From Paenibacillus lautus NBRC 15380 (GTDB lineage: Bacteria; Bacillota; Bacilli; Paenibacillales; Paenibacillaceae), in assembly GCF_004000945.1 (NCBI RefSeq), contig NZ_BIMF01000014.1:1-64000 (forward strand): a DNA stretch of 64,000 nucleotides, written 5' to 3'. Positions 32,599 to 41,905 of this stretch are shown here, piece by piece; within the stretch, counting starts at the first letter, position 1, and each line of letters starts with the position of its first letter. Under the pieces are notes generated by a model, which made no database searches, was not told where the DNA came from, and saw nothing but the letters and a program-made list of their open reading frames with translations. The position numbers and the translations under genes were made by a program.

Positions 32599-34029
32599 TG
32601 TCGTATACCAGCTGGTTTATCCCTCTGTGCATCGGGGTCAGCATCGTGTTCTCCATAGCCATCATTATTCTGACGATGGCCACCTTAAGCTTCCGTTCAA
32701 AAGTCAAACGAAAATATGATCGGGGGAGGTTCAGTGACTGACTTTTTCCTGGTCATTACCATCATCAGTATATGGATTGCCGTGCTGGAATCGATCATTA
32801 TCATGGCCGGGGCCATCGTGTTCATTCATAAACAAAACCGGCAGAAGCTGGTGAATCCGAGCAATCTGGAGAAATTTCCAACCGTGACGGTCATGGTGCC
32901 CGCGCATAACGAGGAATTGGTCATCCAGGCAACGGTAGAGCACATTCTGCAGATGAATTACCCGCATCACAAAATGCAGGTGATTGTCATCGCTGACAAT
33001 TGCAAGGATCATACGGCCGAGCGCTTAAGGGCGCTGAAAGCCAATGAACGTTACCGGGACCGCGACTTTCTTATTCTGGAGAGATCCGGAACCGGCGGCA
33101 AATCGGGCGCCCTGAACGATGCGCTCAAGCAGGCAACAGGCGAATGGATCTGTGTCTACGACGCGGATGCCGCACCTGAGAAAAACGCACTGTTGTTCCT
33201 GACGCAGAAGGCAATGGAGCAGCCTGAACGCTACGGGGCTGTCTTTGGCCGCAACAAGGCTCGGAACCGCGGACAGAATTTTCTGTCCCGCTGTATCAAT
33301 CTGGAGCTGGTAACCATTCAGCGCGTGCATCATACCGGGTTATGGCAGCTGTTTAAGCTGGGTACCATTCCCGGCACGAACTTTATCGTGAAAACCGCGC
33401 TCATTCAGGACATCGGCGGATGGGATGAACAAGCGATCACGGAAGATACCGCGATTTCGTTCGAGATCCTGACGAGAGGCCAGCTTATTGCGCTGGCTCC
33501 GCAAGCCGAAGCTTATCAGCAGGAGCCCGAGGACCTGAAGGTATACATGAAGCAGCGCGAACGCTGGGCCAAAGGCAACTACAGCGTTGTCACGGATAAT
33601 ATTCATCATCTGTTTGACCGGACAAGCTGGCGGATTAAGCTGCATGTGCTGTATTACGCAGCCAGTTACTTCTGGTTTATGATTGCCATTATCATCTCGG
33701 ATATTATATTTGTGACCAATATCGTATATCAGATCATCGCGCTGTTTAATCCGGCCGTCGTCTCTCCCTTCAGGTTCGAGGGCGATGTCTATATGTATCT
33801 CATTATTGCCTGGGCCTTAATGTATTACATCTACGTCCTGCAGATTAACCTGGCACTTGCAACGGACATCGGCCAAAGCAACACACGCAACTTCATTCTA
33901 TCCTGCGTTTCGTACTTCACCTACGCCCAGCTGTTCCTCGTCATATCCGTTAAGGCCTTCTACTCCATGATCGTGGACAAGATTACGGGCAGGGAGTCCA
34001 AGTGGTACAAGACGGAGCGGTTTGGATAG
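32599..34029 (+). CDS. membrane family-2 glycosyltransferase (YdaM-like polysaccharide synthase)
   Basis: A processive-type GT2: VTVMVPAHNEELVIQ, Asp of CVYDADAAPEKN, catalytic ITEDTAISFEILTRG and the QRERW motif, with several C-terminal membrane helices. I start it at TTG 32599, 10 bp after a perfect AAAGGAGG. The frame is open from there and adds a hydrophobic N-terminal helix (WFIPLCIGVSIVFSIAI), giving 476 residues. GTG 32734 or ATG 32716 would give about 431-437 residues. It is encoded 45 bp after the degenerate GGDEF receptor and presumably makes an exopolysaccharide under c-di-GMP control. Confidence 0.82.
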
Positions 34030-34057
34030 AGGAGCTTGCATTTGATTATGTTAGCGC

Positions 34058-34114
34058 AAAGAGCGAGTAGGATTGGACAGCCATGCTGCCACCGTCCACA
34101 ACTCGCTCTTTTTT
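34058..34114 (+). terminator. bidirectional terminator after the GT2 gene
   Basis: AAAGAGCGAGT / ACTCGCTCTTT outer stem with an inner GGAC / GTCC pair, then TTTT. It separates the glycosyltransferase from the convergent anti-sigma gene. Confidence 0.75.
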
Positions 34115-34140
34115 CATGCAAGCTTGCCAATATGACGTGC

Positions 34141-35220
34141 TTATTCTTCTACAAGCAAATGGAATTCAAGTTCCGGTATATATATTTTATCTCCCGAATT
34201 CTGTACATAGGGTCTAATGGTAATCGACTTCGGCTTGGTTGGGAACGGCTCATACATGTACGTGAATTTAAGAGTGCTGCCGGAGCCGCTGCCCATCGCA
34301 CCAATGGATTTGGCTATTTCCCCCTTCTCATTTATCACCTCGTATTCAATATTGATAAATTCATCCACTTTATATTGGCTAGGAACGGACTGAATGAACT
34401 CCTTAAGGTCCTGGCCTGGCTTACCGGTAATGCTTACTATCATTTGCATTGTGGCCGGGGTTATTGTAAAACTACTAATGTCCATATGGATATTGTCATG
34501 CACTTTAAGTTTATCCGACTTCAGGACTGTACGATCCGCCGCACTGTTTTTGACCGGAATGTTGAATATAAACGGCTCCGAGACGCTTATGTCTCGAATA
34601 ACGACCTCCAATGCAAACTCGTCAGGCAATCCTTCCGGCGACAAGGTCACGATGTCCGAATTCGGAGCACCATCCCCTACTCTAGAAATGCTGTAACCGA
34701 AATTACCCAGTTCCTCCCCATCCGCATAGAATCGAATCCCGTTCACTTCCCCTTGCTGACTGGCCTTGCTCCCCAATTGACCAAAAGATTCATTCTTACC
34801 ATCCCTTGTCGTCCGGGTCAGTACCATTGAAATGCGACTTCCGTCATACATCAGTTCGGATACGCTCATCGTAGTCCCATCATGGGTGACACTCTGATCA
34901 ATATCCATCGTCATACCCTGCCGACTAGCTGTTTTTAGACCCTCATCCCCGCCATTTAAGAAGATGCTTCCTATAATCGGTATATTTTTCAATGCCTCGG
35001 CCATTACCGGGGAGATGAAGCCCGATCCGATAATCAAAAGTACCGACGCCACAACACCCATCAATAGACCCGTCAAACGCCGCTTCTTCTGAACGGGAGG
35101 ATTGTTTTCTAAAATTTGATAGGTACTATTAAGACGCATGCGGATTGCCTCCGGCAACTCCTGAGCCTCCTCTATTTCATCCTTAGCCTGTTCAAGTTCA
35201 TGATTAAGGTCATATTTCAT
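34141..35220 (-). CDS. DUF4179-type anti-sigma factor (second)
   Basis: 359 residues: an acidic cytoplasmic N-terminus (EQAKDEIEEAQELPEAIR), one membrane segment (about 45-68) and an extracytoplasmic DUF4179/DUF5643 domain (ALKNIPIIGSIFLNGG, then SVTHDGTTMSVSELMYDGSRI). It overlaps the upstream sigma gene by ATGA at 35217-35220. It is the likely inhibitor of that sigma factor and a distant relative of the protein encoded at 28192. Confidence 0.82.
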   Translation of the reverse strand: MKYDLNHELEQAKDEIEEAQELPEAIRMRLNSTYQILENNPPVQKKRRLTGLLMGVVASVLLIIGSGFISPVMAEALKNIPIIGSIFLNGGDEGLKTASRQGMTMDIDQSVTHDGTTMSVSELMYDGSRISMVLTRTTRDGKNESFGQLGSKASQQGEVNGIRFYADGEELGNFGYSISRVGDGAPNSDIVTLSPEGLPDEFALEVVIRDISVSEPFIFNIPVKNSAADRTVLKSDKLKVHDNIHMDISSFTITPATMQMIVSITGKPGQDLKEFIQSVPSQYKVDEFINIEYEVINEKGEIAKSIGAMGSGSGSTLKFTYMYEPFPTKPKSITIRPYVQNSGDKIYIPELEFHLLVEE

Positions 35221-35756
35221 ACGTTAACCTTCCTTTCCCTGTGATTAGCCAGCCATTCCGATAGCGTGATCCTGGCCCTGTGGAGACGCGTCTTAACCGC
35301 ACCTTCATTCAAATCGAGCATTTCTGCAATCTGCCGTAAAGGCAAATCACGAAAGTAATGCAAAATAATGATGGTGCGGGACACTTCCTCCAACCGGTAT
35401 ACTGCATCTCGCAAATCGATATTGACATCAAGGCTGGGTGTAACATGTTCGGCTTGATCTAGGTTGAGCAAAGGGACCACATGGCTTTTTTTACGGAGGA
35501 TCATGTTGCACTCATTGATCAGGATGCGAAACAACCATGTTTTAAAGAAAGGCGCGTGTCTTAAACTCGGGAGTGACTTGTATGCTTTCAATATGGATTC
35601 CTGCATGGCATCTGCACAATCCTCATCTTGTCGGAGAATGGCTTTCGCTATGTTGTACATTTGCAGTTCCAATGGCTTTATAAGTTTGATAAACGCTTCA
35701 TGGTTTCCCTTCTTGGCGAGTTTAACCTCTAATTCTTGCTCCTGCTGCACTTCCAA
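35217..35756 (-). CDS. ECF-type RNA polymerase sigma factor (second)
   Basis: 179 residues with region 2 (LQMYNIAKAILRQDEDCADAMQESILKAYKSLPSLR) and region 4 (ILHYFRDLPLRQIAEMLDLNEGAVKTRLHRARITL). The start is a TTG behind GGGAGGT. It is co-transcribed with its anti-sigma gene. The target promoters are unknown, and no clear autoregulatory ECF promoter could be fixed by eye. Confidence 0.88.
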   Translation of the reverse strand: MEVQQEQELEVKLAKKGNHEAFIKLIKPLELQMYNIAKAILRQDEDCADAMQESILKAYKSLPSLRHAPFFKTWLFRILINECNMILRKKSHVVPLLNLDQAEHVTPSLDVNIDLRDAVYRLEEVSRTIIILHYFRDLPLRQIAEMLDLNEGAVKTRLHRARITLSEWLANHRERKVNV

Positions 35757-35884
35757 GGAATAACCTACCTCCCTTCAAGCTTCATCTTAACTCATAATGG
35801 ATGTATGATTGTTGGATTCAATAATTAGATAGCCAGAACTTTCAAAAGGTTACAAAATACTGTATGTATTATAACGGAGTACAT

Positions 35885-35919
35885 AAAAAACTCCCGCAAG
35901 TTCAGTGAACTCACGGGAG
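35885..35919 (-). terminator. terminator downstream of the DUF896 gene
   Basis: CTCCCG / CGGGAG ends an imperfect hairpin with an inner GTTCAGTGAAC palindrome. On the minus strand a run of six T follows. Confidence 0.75.
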
Positions 35920-36034
35920 ACGAACGCTTAGTTATATTTGATACATGGAAATGCTATGGCACTTAAAAGCGCATCCTTTGGTTACTTCTAAAATCAACAT
36001 CCGTGTTCTGTCATTCGAAACTCGGATGTCTTAC

Positions 36035-36262
36035 TCAATTTTCTCTCAGCTTCTTCTGCTCATTTCGAAGTTTCTCAGGTGTCACGTCGTTTCCGTCGGG
36101 ATCCACGATGCTTAATCCCGAGAAGGTGCTTAGCACTTGGCCGCGGATTTCACGCAGATATTCCGTGCGCAAAACTTGCTGCTCGGATTTCTCCGCAGCA
36201 GTGAGCACGCCCTCCCGCTGTTTTTTAGCCAATTCATTAATCCGGGTTAAGCTTTTGATCAT
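36035..36262 (-). CDS. DUF896 family protein (YnzC-like)
   Basis: 75 residues matching the DUF896/YnzC pattern: INELAKKQREGVLTAAEKSE, then LRTEYLREIRGQVLSTFSGL and IVDPDGNDVTPEKL. It is a small soluble helical protein of unknown function that is common in Bacillales; the Bacillus relative belongs to the LexA/SOS set. It stands alone between the second sigma pair and the symporter. Confidence 0.88.
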   Translation of the reverse strand: MIKSLTRINELAKKQREGVLTAAEKSEQQVLRTEYLREIRGQVLSTFSGLSIVDPDGNDVTPEKLRNEQKKLREN

Positions 36263-36591
36263 GATATCCCTCTTTCCATATGATTTTGATTTGTTATTTA
36301 TCTTAATTTAAAGATATAATAATCTAAGATATTTGTCAACCCCTGCCAACTTTCATTGCCATCAGGTGCATTTGTGATTTTTTCCCTACCCAAAGTCTCT
36401 TCATTTCCTTAAACTTGATGTTTAAGGTTTATTTATTTACAAATCGTGGTTAATGTTAGTATTGAAAACTTTGTATTCGCAGCATAATAAACATGCAGGT
36501 CCTTATCCCTTAGGAAAAATTACTTATGCCTTTCTGGCAGAACATGAAATATAATAGAGGAACTTAACTTTAATCAACTGGGGGAACATCT

Positions 36592-37947
36592 ATGAAATCT
36601 CAGCTCAACAACCCAGCTTCACCGGGGAAAAGTGATCGTTTTTCCTCTGCTGGATTCATTCTGGCCGCGATCGGGAGCTCTGTCGGCCTCGGAAACATGT
36701 GGAAGTTCCCGTACATTACGGGAGAACACGGCGGTGCAGCTTTCTTCCTGCTCTTCATCATCTGTCTCATCGTGATCGGTTTGCCCGTCCTGCTGGCGGA
36801 GCTTGCGATCGGACGAGCTGGCCGCGGGAGTGCCGCGACTTCCTTCGTTAAAGCGGGCGGACCGAAAGTCTTCGGGCATCTTGGATTGCTCCAGGTTATT
36901 GCGCCGTTTCTCATTCTGACCTTCTATGTCATTGTGGCAGGCTGGACGCTTCATTATGCCGTCATGTCGTTTAGCGGCAATCTGTACAACAATACTGATT
37001 TCGGTGGTCAATTTACGACGTTTACGGAAGGCTACATGCCGATTATATGGCAAATTGTCGCTATTGCGATAACAGGATGGGTAGTAGCTAAAGGTATTTC
37101 CGGAGGGATTGAAAAATTCAACAAGGTTCTGATTCCGGGACTGATCATCCTGTTGATCGTGTTAATGATCCGTGCGGTAACCTTGCCAGGGGCCGGCGCA
37201 GGCGTATCCTTCTTCTTGAATCCTGACTTCTCGAAGCTGAGTCCGGAAGCGGCGCTGGTCGCGCTGGGACATGCCTTCTTCTCCCTCTCGCTGGGGATGG
37301 GGATTCTGTTGACCTACGGTGCTTATGTCGATAAACGGCAATCTCTGGGTCCGGCTACCCTTGCCATCGGCGCTGGCGACCTGATTTATGCGTTTATTGC
37401 CGGGCTCATTATATTCCCGACAACCGCTTCCTTCGGGATTGAGCCAAATGCAGGACCATCACTTGTCTTCATTGCCTTGCCGGCCGCCTTCTCGGCCATG
37501 CCGCTGGGTGCTTTTTTCGGGGGATTGTTCTTCATTCTACTAGCCATCGCTGCATTAACCTCCTCCGTCTCACTGCTGGAGGTCCCAACCTCGTATGTCA
37601 TGGACCGCTGGCATTGGGGACGCACCAAATCCGTAGTCGTCATTAGCGCGCTGGTTATGCTGATTGGTCTACCCTCCGCGTTGTCATTCGGCATCGTACC
37701 TGGACTTACCGATATCGGCGGCAAAAACTTCTTCGATTGGCTGGATTTCATCACATCCAATATTCTGCTTCCGGTCGGTGGTCTGATCACCACCATCTTT
37801 GCAGGATACTTCTGGAAGAAGGCGGCAGATGCCGCTGGCCTGAAAGCCGGCTGGTTCCGGGTATGGCTGTTCATGCTCCGTTATATCGCGCCAGTACTCG
37901 TATTTTTGGTGCTGCTTCATACCACGGGCGTGATCAAGTTCGATTAA
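36592..37947 (+). CDS. sodium-dependent transporter of the neurotransmitter:sodium symporter family
   Basis: A 451-residue membrane protein with the NSS/SNF N-terminal signature (AAIGSSVGLGNMWKFPYITGEHGG), about 11 helices and the unwound helix-6 region (HAFFSLSLGMGILLTYGAYVD). It imports amino acids or related amines with Na+, substrate unknown. A ribosome binding site GGGGGA precedes the ATG. It is a single-gene unit with a terminator at 37957-38003. Confidence 0.9.
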   Translation: MKSQLNNPASPGKSDRFSSAGFILAAIGSSVGLGNMWKFPYITGEHGGAAFFLLFIICLIVIGLPVLLAELAIGRAGRGSAATSFVKAGGPKVFGHLGLLQVIAPFLILTFYVIVAGWTLHYAVMSFSGNLYNNTDFGGQFTTFTEGYMPIIWQIVAIAITGWVVAKGISGGIEKFNKVLIPGLIILLIVLMIRAVTLPGAGAGVSFFLNPDFSKLSPEAALVALGHAFFSLSLGMGILLTYGAYVDKRQSLGPATLAIGAGDLIYAFIAGLIIFPTTASFGIEPNAGPSLVFIALPAAFSAMPLGAFFGGLFFILLAIAALTSSVSLLEVPTSYVMDRWHWGRTKSVVVISALVMLIGLPSALSFGIVPGLTDIGGKNFFDWLDFITSNILLPVGGLITTIFAGYFWKKAADAAGLKAGWFRVWLFMLRYIAPVLVFLVLLHTTGVIKFD

Positions 37948-37956
37948 TTGGCAGCC

Positions 37957-38003
37957 AAGGCAATCTCATCGTCACACGGGGGCGAATGGGGTTGCCTTTT
38001 TCT
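37957..38003 (+). terminator. terminator after the symporter gene
   Basis: AAGGCAATC / GGTTGCCTT stem, followed by TTTCT, within 60 bp of the stop. Confidence 0.65.
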
Positions 38004-38149
38004 ATACCCTTGTCCATTCATATTCTCAATGTCTACTTGACGCAGATAAGACCTATATATACTATGTAATAGCCTTTAACCTTGTCCGACGTTTCAGCGC
38101 TCCCGGATCACCATCTAGAAAAATTTCAGTAAAAAGGGTGGAGCAAGTA

Positions 38150-39397
38150 ATGAATTTTGAGTATGTATTTAGTCTTGGATTAACCTTTATTCAATACCTT
38201 CTATTGTTCTTCTGGGCATATTGGATGCTCATCAGTCTCTTCGGCTTTGGAAAACCAAAGAGACTGAAAGAATATGAGCCTTTGAAAAGATTTCTTCTCA
38301 TGATTCCTGCGCACAACGAAGAAGCGGTTATTGGACACCTTGTAGAGAATCTTCATAAAATGGACTACCCGAAGGAGCTCTATGAAGTGTGTGTTATTGC
38401 TGATGGATGTAAGGATAAAACAAATGAAATCGCTAGAAAACTTGGTGCTACAGTTATTGAACATACATACCTGCCAGGAGAACAAAAGGGGAAACCTTAT
38501 GGAATCAAATACGCAATTGAACAGTATGGAGATAGGTTAATCGATGATTTTGACGGCATCGCCTTCTTCGATGCCGACAACCTAGTCTCGTTGAACTATT
38601 TAAGGGAAATGAATAACCACTTGTTGAACGGTGATAAATTAATACAATGTTACCTGGATTCTAAGAATCCAAATGACAACTGGGTGACAATAGGTTACTC
38701 CGTAAGCTACATTTTCATGAACCGCTCTTGGCAGCTTGCTAAGTCCAGATTAGGCTTAGGAAACGCGATCGGTGGAACTGGGTTCTGCGTAGATACGACT
38801 CTATTCAAAAACATCGGTTGGACCGCTCGTTCCTTAACGGAAGACCTTGAGTTTACCATGCAGTGTTTGCTTGAAGGTGTACCAGCTAAATGGTGTCACT
38901 TTGCGCGCGTGTACGACGAGAAGCCGGAAAGTTTCAAATCTTCCTGCATTCAACGTCTACGATGGGCAAGAGGGCATTGGGATGTTTGCTTTAAATACGC
39001 TCACAGATTAATTTGGAGATTCATTAGCAAGCTAGACTTCAAAGCTTTTGATGGTTTTATGTACCTTATTAATCCTGGCAAGATTGTTTTAAGTGCTATA
39101 ACAGGTCTCTTTATATTCATGTCCATTGCTACCGACTTATTAGATGCTCATCATTTGATTCCTTGGCAAGTTTGGATAATATGCTTGTTATTCCAATTCA
39201 TTTACGTAGGATACGCACAGTTTCTCGATTCGAAAAATAAAGTAAGCATCTTCCGGAGCTATGTGTACCTGTACTTCTTCAATCTAACTTATGTACCACT
39301 GTTCCTTTGGTCACTCATTACAATGAAGAACGTAAATTGGAATCCTACAAAGCATACAAGAGCTATTCATTTGAGCGATATTGAAGTAGAAGACTAG
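38150..39397 (+). CDS. membrane family-2 glycosyltransferase in an AT-rich patch
   Basis: 415 residues from the ATG at 38150 (GGTGGAG upstream). GT2 motifs are MIPAHNEEAVIGHLV, the metal-site FFDADNLVS, GGTGFCV, catalytic LTEDLEFTMQCLL and QRLRWARG, with one N-terminal and several C-terminal membrane helices. It probably builds a cell-surface polysaccharide. The gene is visibly AT-richer than those before it and is followed by IS debris, which suggests horizontal acquisition. It has no partner genes of the same pathway. Confidence 0.85.
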   Translation: MNFEYVFSLGLTFIQYLLLFFWAYWMLISLFGFGKPKRLKEYEPLKRFLLMIPAHNEEAVIGHLVENLHKMDYPKELYEVCVIADGCKDKTNEIARKLGATVIEHTYLPGEQKGKPYGIKYAIEQYGDRLIDDFDGIAFFDADNLVSLNYLREMNNHLLNGDKLIQCYLDSKNPNDNWVTIGYSVSYIFMNRSWQLAKSRLGLGNAIGGTGFCVDTTLFKNIGWTARSLTEDLEFTMQCLLEGVPAKWCHFARVYDEKPESFKSSCIQRLRWARGHWDVCFKYAHRLIWRFISKLDFKAFDGFMYLINPGKIVLSAITGLFIFMSIATDLLDAHHLIPWQVWIICLLFQFIYVGYAQFLDSKNKVSIFRSYVYLYFFNLTYVPLFLWSLITMKNVNWNPTKHTRAIHLSDIEVED

Positions 39398-39948
39398 AAA
39401 TGGAAATACCAAGGGTGCTATAAGAATGAATGTGAGGCGAACATTGTTGGAGCTAAAGACGAAGGAATCAGAGGGCTTCCGATGAAGTCAGCTGCGACAC
39501 CCGGCTATGCCGCTTCTCTGCAAGACCTAGCCGCTTCAATAACAAATCCATACCCAGCTTCGCCTCGTAGAGAGAAGCGTAGTATTGAAGGAATTCGCTA
39601 ACCTTCAGACGCTCCTGCTGTCGCTTTAAGGTCGATATGCGAAATTATTACACTGCCGGTGTCTTCTGCACATGTAGCTGTACTACGCGCATCTGATATG
39701 TTATCCCCCTGGAATGTTGAATCAACAGGCCTATTTTAGTGGAATTATTTTAGACGAAACTACTATTTAGTTCGGACATTTCGCTAACAGATGCTATTTC
39801 CCGAGAAATAATGACATGTGCTTTAGACAAAGGCATCTCCTTTACTGTCGATCCCTATTAATGCTGGTGCAGAACTGTTTAACATCGCTGAGTTGGTGAG
39901 CTCTTGCCCTTTCATTTACATCTAAATGATTCGAACGGAGATCTTATC
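39398..39948. other. non-coding debris; possible minus-strand coding remnant
   Basis: No intact gene is seen. On the minus strand, 39467-39640 reads as about 56 codons of plausible protein (with KRQQERLKVSEFLQYYASLY and AKLGMDLLLKRLGLAEKRHS) before a stop, with stops just upstream and no start. I do not recognise it; it may be a transposon-related leftover. The rest is AT-rich sequence without supported features. Confidence 0.4.
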
Positions 39949-40440
39949 ATGAGCCAGAAGTATGTGGAAAGCATGCCGCTGTATCGTCAGGAGCAACAGT
40001 TTGCAAGGTTTGGTGTGCTCTTGTCTCGGCAGACGCTGGCGAACTGGATGCTCTACGGTGCGAACCAGTGACTGAGTATTCTGTATCGATGCATGCAGGA
40101 GCACCTGTTAGATCAGGATATTGCATACGCCGACGAGACGACGATGCAGGTACTGCAGGACTTGGGGCGAGAGGCGCAGACGAAATCTTATCTCTGGCTT
40201 TATCGTACGGGTCGCGAAGGACCAGCGATTATCCTGTACGACTACAAAGAGACACAGGCTGGCGAACATCCACATAATTTCTTATCCGGATTTACCGGAT
40301 AACTGCATGTAGATGGATATTCCGGCTACAACAAAGTATCCGGCGTCACTTTGGTCGGGTGCTAGGCGCATGCGAGGCGTAAATTTAGTGAGGCGCTGAA
40401 GGCGTTGCCGGCCTCGCGTTCCCCGATTGGAACAATTGCT
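39949..40440 (+). pseudogene. IS66-family transposase remnant with three in-frame stops
   Basis: One frame reads as the middle of an IS66 TnpC: VESMPLYRQEQQFARFG, SRQTLANWM, ADETTMQVLQD, SYLWLYRTG, LHVDGYSGYNKV and AHARRKFSEAL. Three stops interrupt it (TGA near 40069, TAA near 40300, TAG near 40363), at least two at positions where IS66 has Trp. The zinc-finger N-terminus and the catalytic Glu region are missing. It is a dead fragment and marks past insertion here. Confidence 0.8.
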
Positions 40441-40471
40441 CAGGAGGGGCACAATTCATGTTCGTCATTAT

Positions 40472-41266
40472 TTAATCATTTATGAGCTTTTGATTATTTT
40501 TTGAATTTCCGGCGTAATCAAATATTGGGCTTCCTAAACTAAATGTAAAAGAATCTCTATTGATGGCACCTACCGTTTGATCGCTGTCGTACAGCTCTAA
40601 TAAGAAATCTGCCATTTGGACACTGGTATGGTAATTGCCAAAATTCTTGTCATAATCGTATTCGGGAACATTATTAGCAGTCTGCCCAAACTCTGTTTGA
40701 GTAGCTGCCGGGGCTAACACTTTCGCTTGTAGTTTAGCTTGCTCCGCTTTTAATTCATGCGCCAGCCCCTCGGTAAAAGCGCTCACATAGAATTTAGTGG
40801 CGCAATAGGTTACGGCATTGGGTACAATGACATATCCGCCCCCGGAAGAAATATTAATAAGCTGTGTTCCCTCTACATTTTTGTAATCCCGGACATAGAG
40901 TGAGGTTAATACTGTCAGGGTTTCAACGTTCAGTCGCAGCATGGTTCCGACTTTATTCAAATCCATTAGTGAAACGCTGCTGTAATCTCCGAAACCAGCG
41001 TTGTTGATCCATGTTTCAATACAGTATTCTGTTAGCTCATCATAAAGATGGTAGGCGTTTTGAAGTATAGACAAATCGAATACTTTTATTACAACATCCA
41101 AAGCCGGATTAAATTCCAAAACCTCTTTTTTTAGATGTTCAAGCTGCTCTTTGCGCCTGGCTACAATAATTAGGTTTTTTCCTCGCTTCGCAAAAGCCTT
41201 TGCAGTTGCATAACCAATTCCAGAGCTAGCCCCTGTTATCACTGTATATTTTTTGTTATTTTCCAC
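40472..41266 (-). CDS. SDR-family NAD(P)-dependent oxidoreductase
   Basis: 264 residues, classical short-chain dehydrogenase: N-terminal TGASSGIGYATAKAFA nucleotide-binding motif, NNAGFGD, the catalytic Ser in INISSGGGY and the YCATK Tyr-Lys pair. The substrate is unknown. A GTG start lies 8 bp after AAGGAGG. It is divergent from the MerR gene, and their shared intergenic region carries a MerR-type promoter, so MerR control is likely. Confidence 0.9.
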   Translation of the reverse strand: MENNKKYTVITGASSGIGYATAKAFAKRGKNLIIVARRKEQLEHLKKEVLEFNPALDVVIKVFDLSILQNAYHLYDELTEYCIETWINNAGFGDYSSVSLMDLNKVGTMLRLNVETLTVLTSLYVRDYKNVEGTQLINISSGGGYVIVPNAVTYCATKFYVSAFTEGLAHELKAEQAKLQAKVLAPAATQTEFGQTANNVPEYDYDKNFGNYHTSVQMADFLLELYDSDQTVGAINRDSFTFSLGSPIFDYAGNSKNNQKLIND

Positions 41267-41297
41267 TTGTACAGCCTCCTTAATATGATATGGTTAT

Positions 41298-41328
41298 ACT
41301 CTACAATGTAGAGTTAACTCTAAGTCAA
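41298..41328 (-). promoter_or_regulatory. MerR-type promoter/operator of the SDR gene
   Basis: On the minus strand TTGACT (plus-strand 41323-41328) and TAGAGT (41298-41303) are 19 bp apart, the long spacer typical of MerR-activated promoters. The perfect palindrome TAGAGTTAACTCTA (41309-41322) fills the spacer. A second one, CTCTACAATGTAGAG (41299-41313), overlaps it. Confidence 0.65.
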
Positions 41329-41350
41329 GAGTATTTTAGGAGTGATTTTA

Positions 41351-41725
41351 ATGGAATATATAATTAGTGAGTTTTCAGCGATTACCGGAATTAGCATTTA
41401 CACCTTACGGTACTATGAGAAAGAAAAACTAATTATTCCGAATCGAAAAGAGAATGGTAGACGTTGTTATTCCGATGGCGATATTACATGGATACAGTTT
41501 ATTAAACGTTTGAAAGACACAGGTATGCCAATCAAGGAAATCCAGAAGTACGCCGAACTTCGAGCTAAAGGCGATACCACTTTGGTAGAGAGGATGGAAA
41601 TGCTAGTTCAACATCGGGTCGTTCTCAAAGAGGAAATCGTAAAACTGCTAGAACATCTTGACAATCTTGATGATAAAATTAGCTATTATCAAACAGAAAT
41701 TAATAAGGAGAATTTAAACAAATAA
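41351..41725 (+). CDS. MerR-family transcriptional regulator
   Basis: 124 residues: winged-helix FSAITGISIYTLRYYEKEKLI with NGRRCYSDGDI, then a long dimerisation helix (VVLKEEIVKLLEHLDNLDDKISYYQ). The C-terminus is short and has no metal-binding cysteines, so it is an AdhR/YraB-type rather than a metal-sensing MerR. ATG at 41351 follows AGGAG. It probably controls the divergent SDR gene and itself. Confidence 0.9.
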   Translation: MEYIISEFSAITGISIYTLRYYEKEKLIIPNRKENGRRCYSDGDITWIQFIKRLKDTGMPIKEIQKYAELRAKGDTTLVERMEMLVQHRVVLKEEIVKLLEHLDNLDDKISYYQTEINKENLNK

Positions 41726-41790
41726 CTCTATAACAAAAAAACCGCCGGGGATAACTGGGCAAGCCTCATTTAATAGACATTGAAAAACAC

Positions 41791-41905
41791 CTAGGCTGCA
41801 AACTGGCGTCGGTACTCTACCGGCGTCAGTTTGTTTAATTTCCGCTGTGGTCGTCTTCGGCTATAAAATCGTATGTATTTCTCAATTCGCCTTTGTGCCT
41901 CCGCC
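41791..41905 (-). pseudogene. IS3-family OrfB C-terminal remnant
   Basis: About 38 codons on the minus strand (RRIEKYIRFYSRRRPQRKLN, then KLTPVEYRRQFAA and a stop) match the last part of an IS3/IS150 OrfB. They are clearly related to, but diverged from, the intact element at the window start. The upstream part is lost exactly where a truncated NmrA-like frame begins on the other strand. Confidence 0.8.

Noticed and set aside
35757..35900. An autoregulatory ECF promoter (TGTAACC-like) before the second sigma gene.
   Set aside because: The -35 match is partial and no -10 with the right spacing could be fixed.
41847..41902. N-terminal half of a 63-codon opening as part of a real small gene.
   Set aside because: This part is antisense to the IS3 OrfB remnant; only the later codons resemble a protein (NmrA C-terminus).
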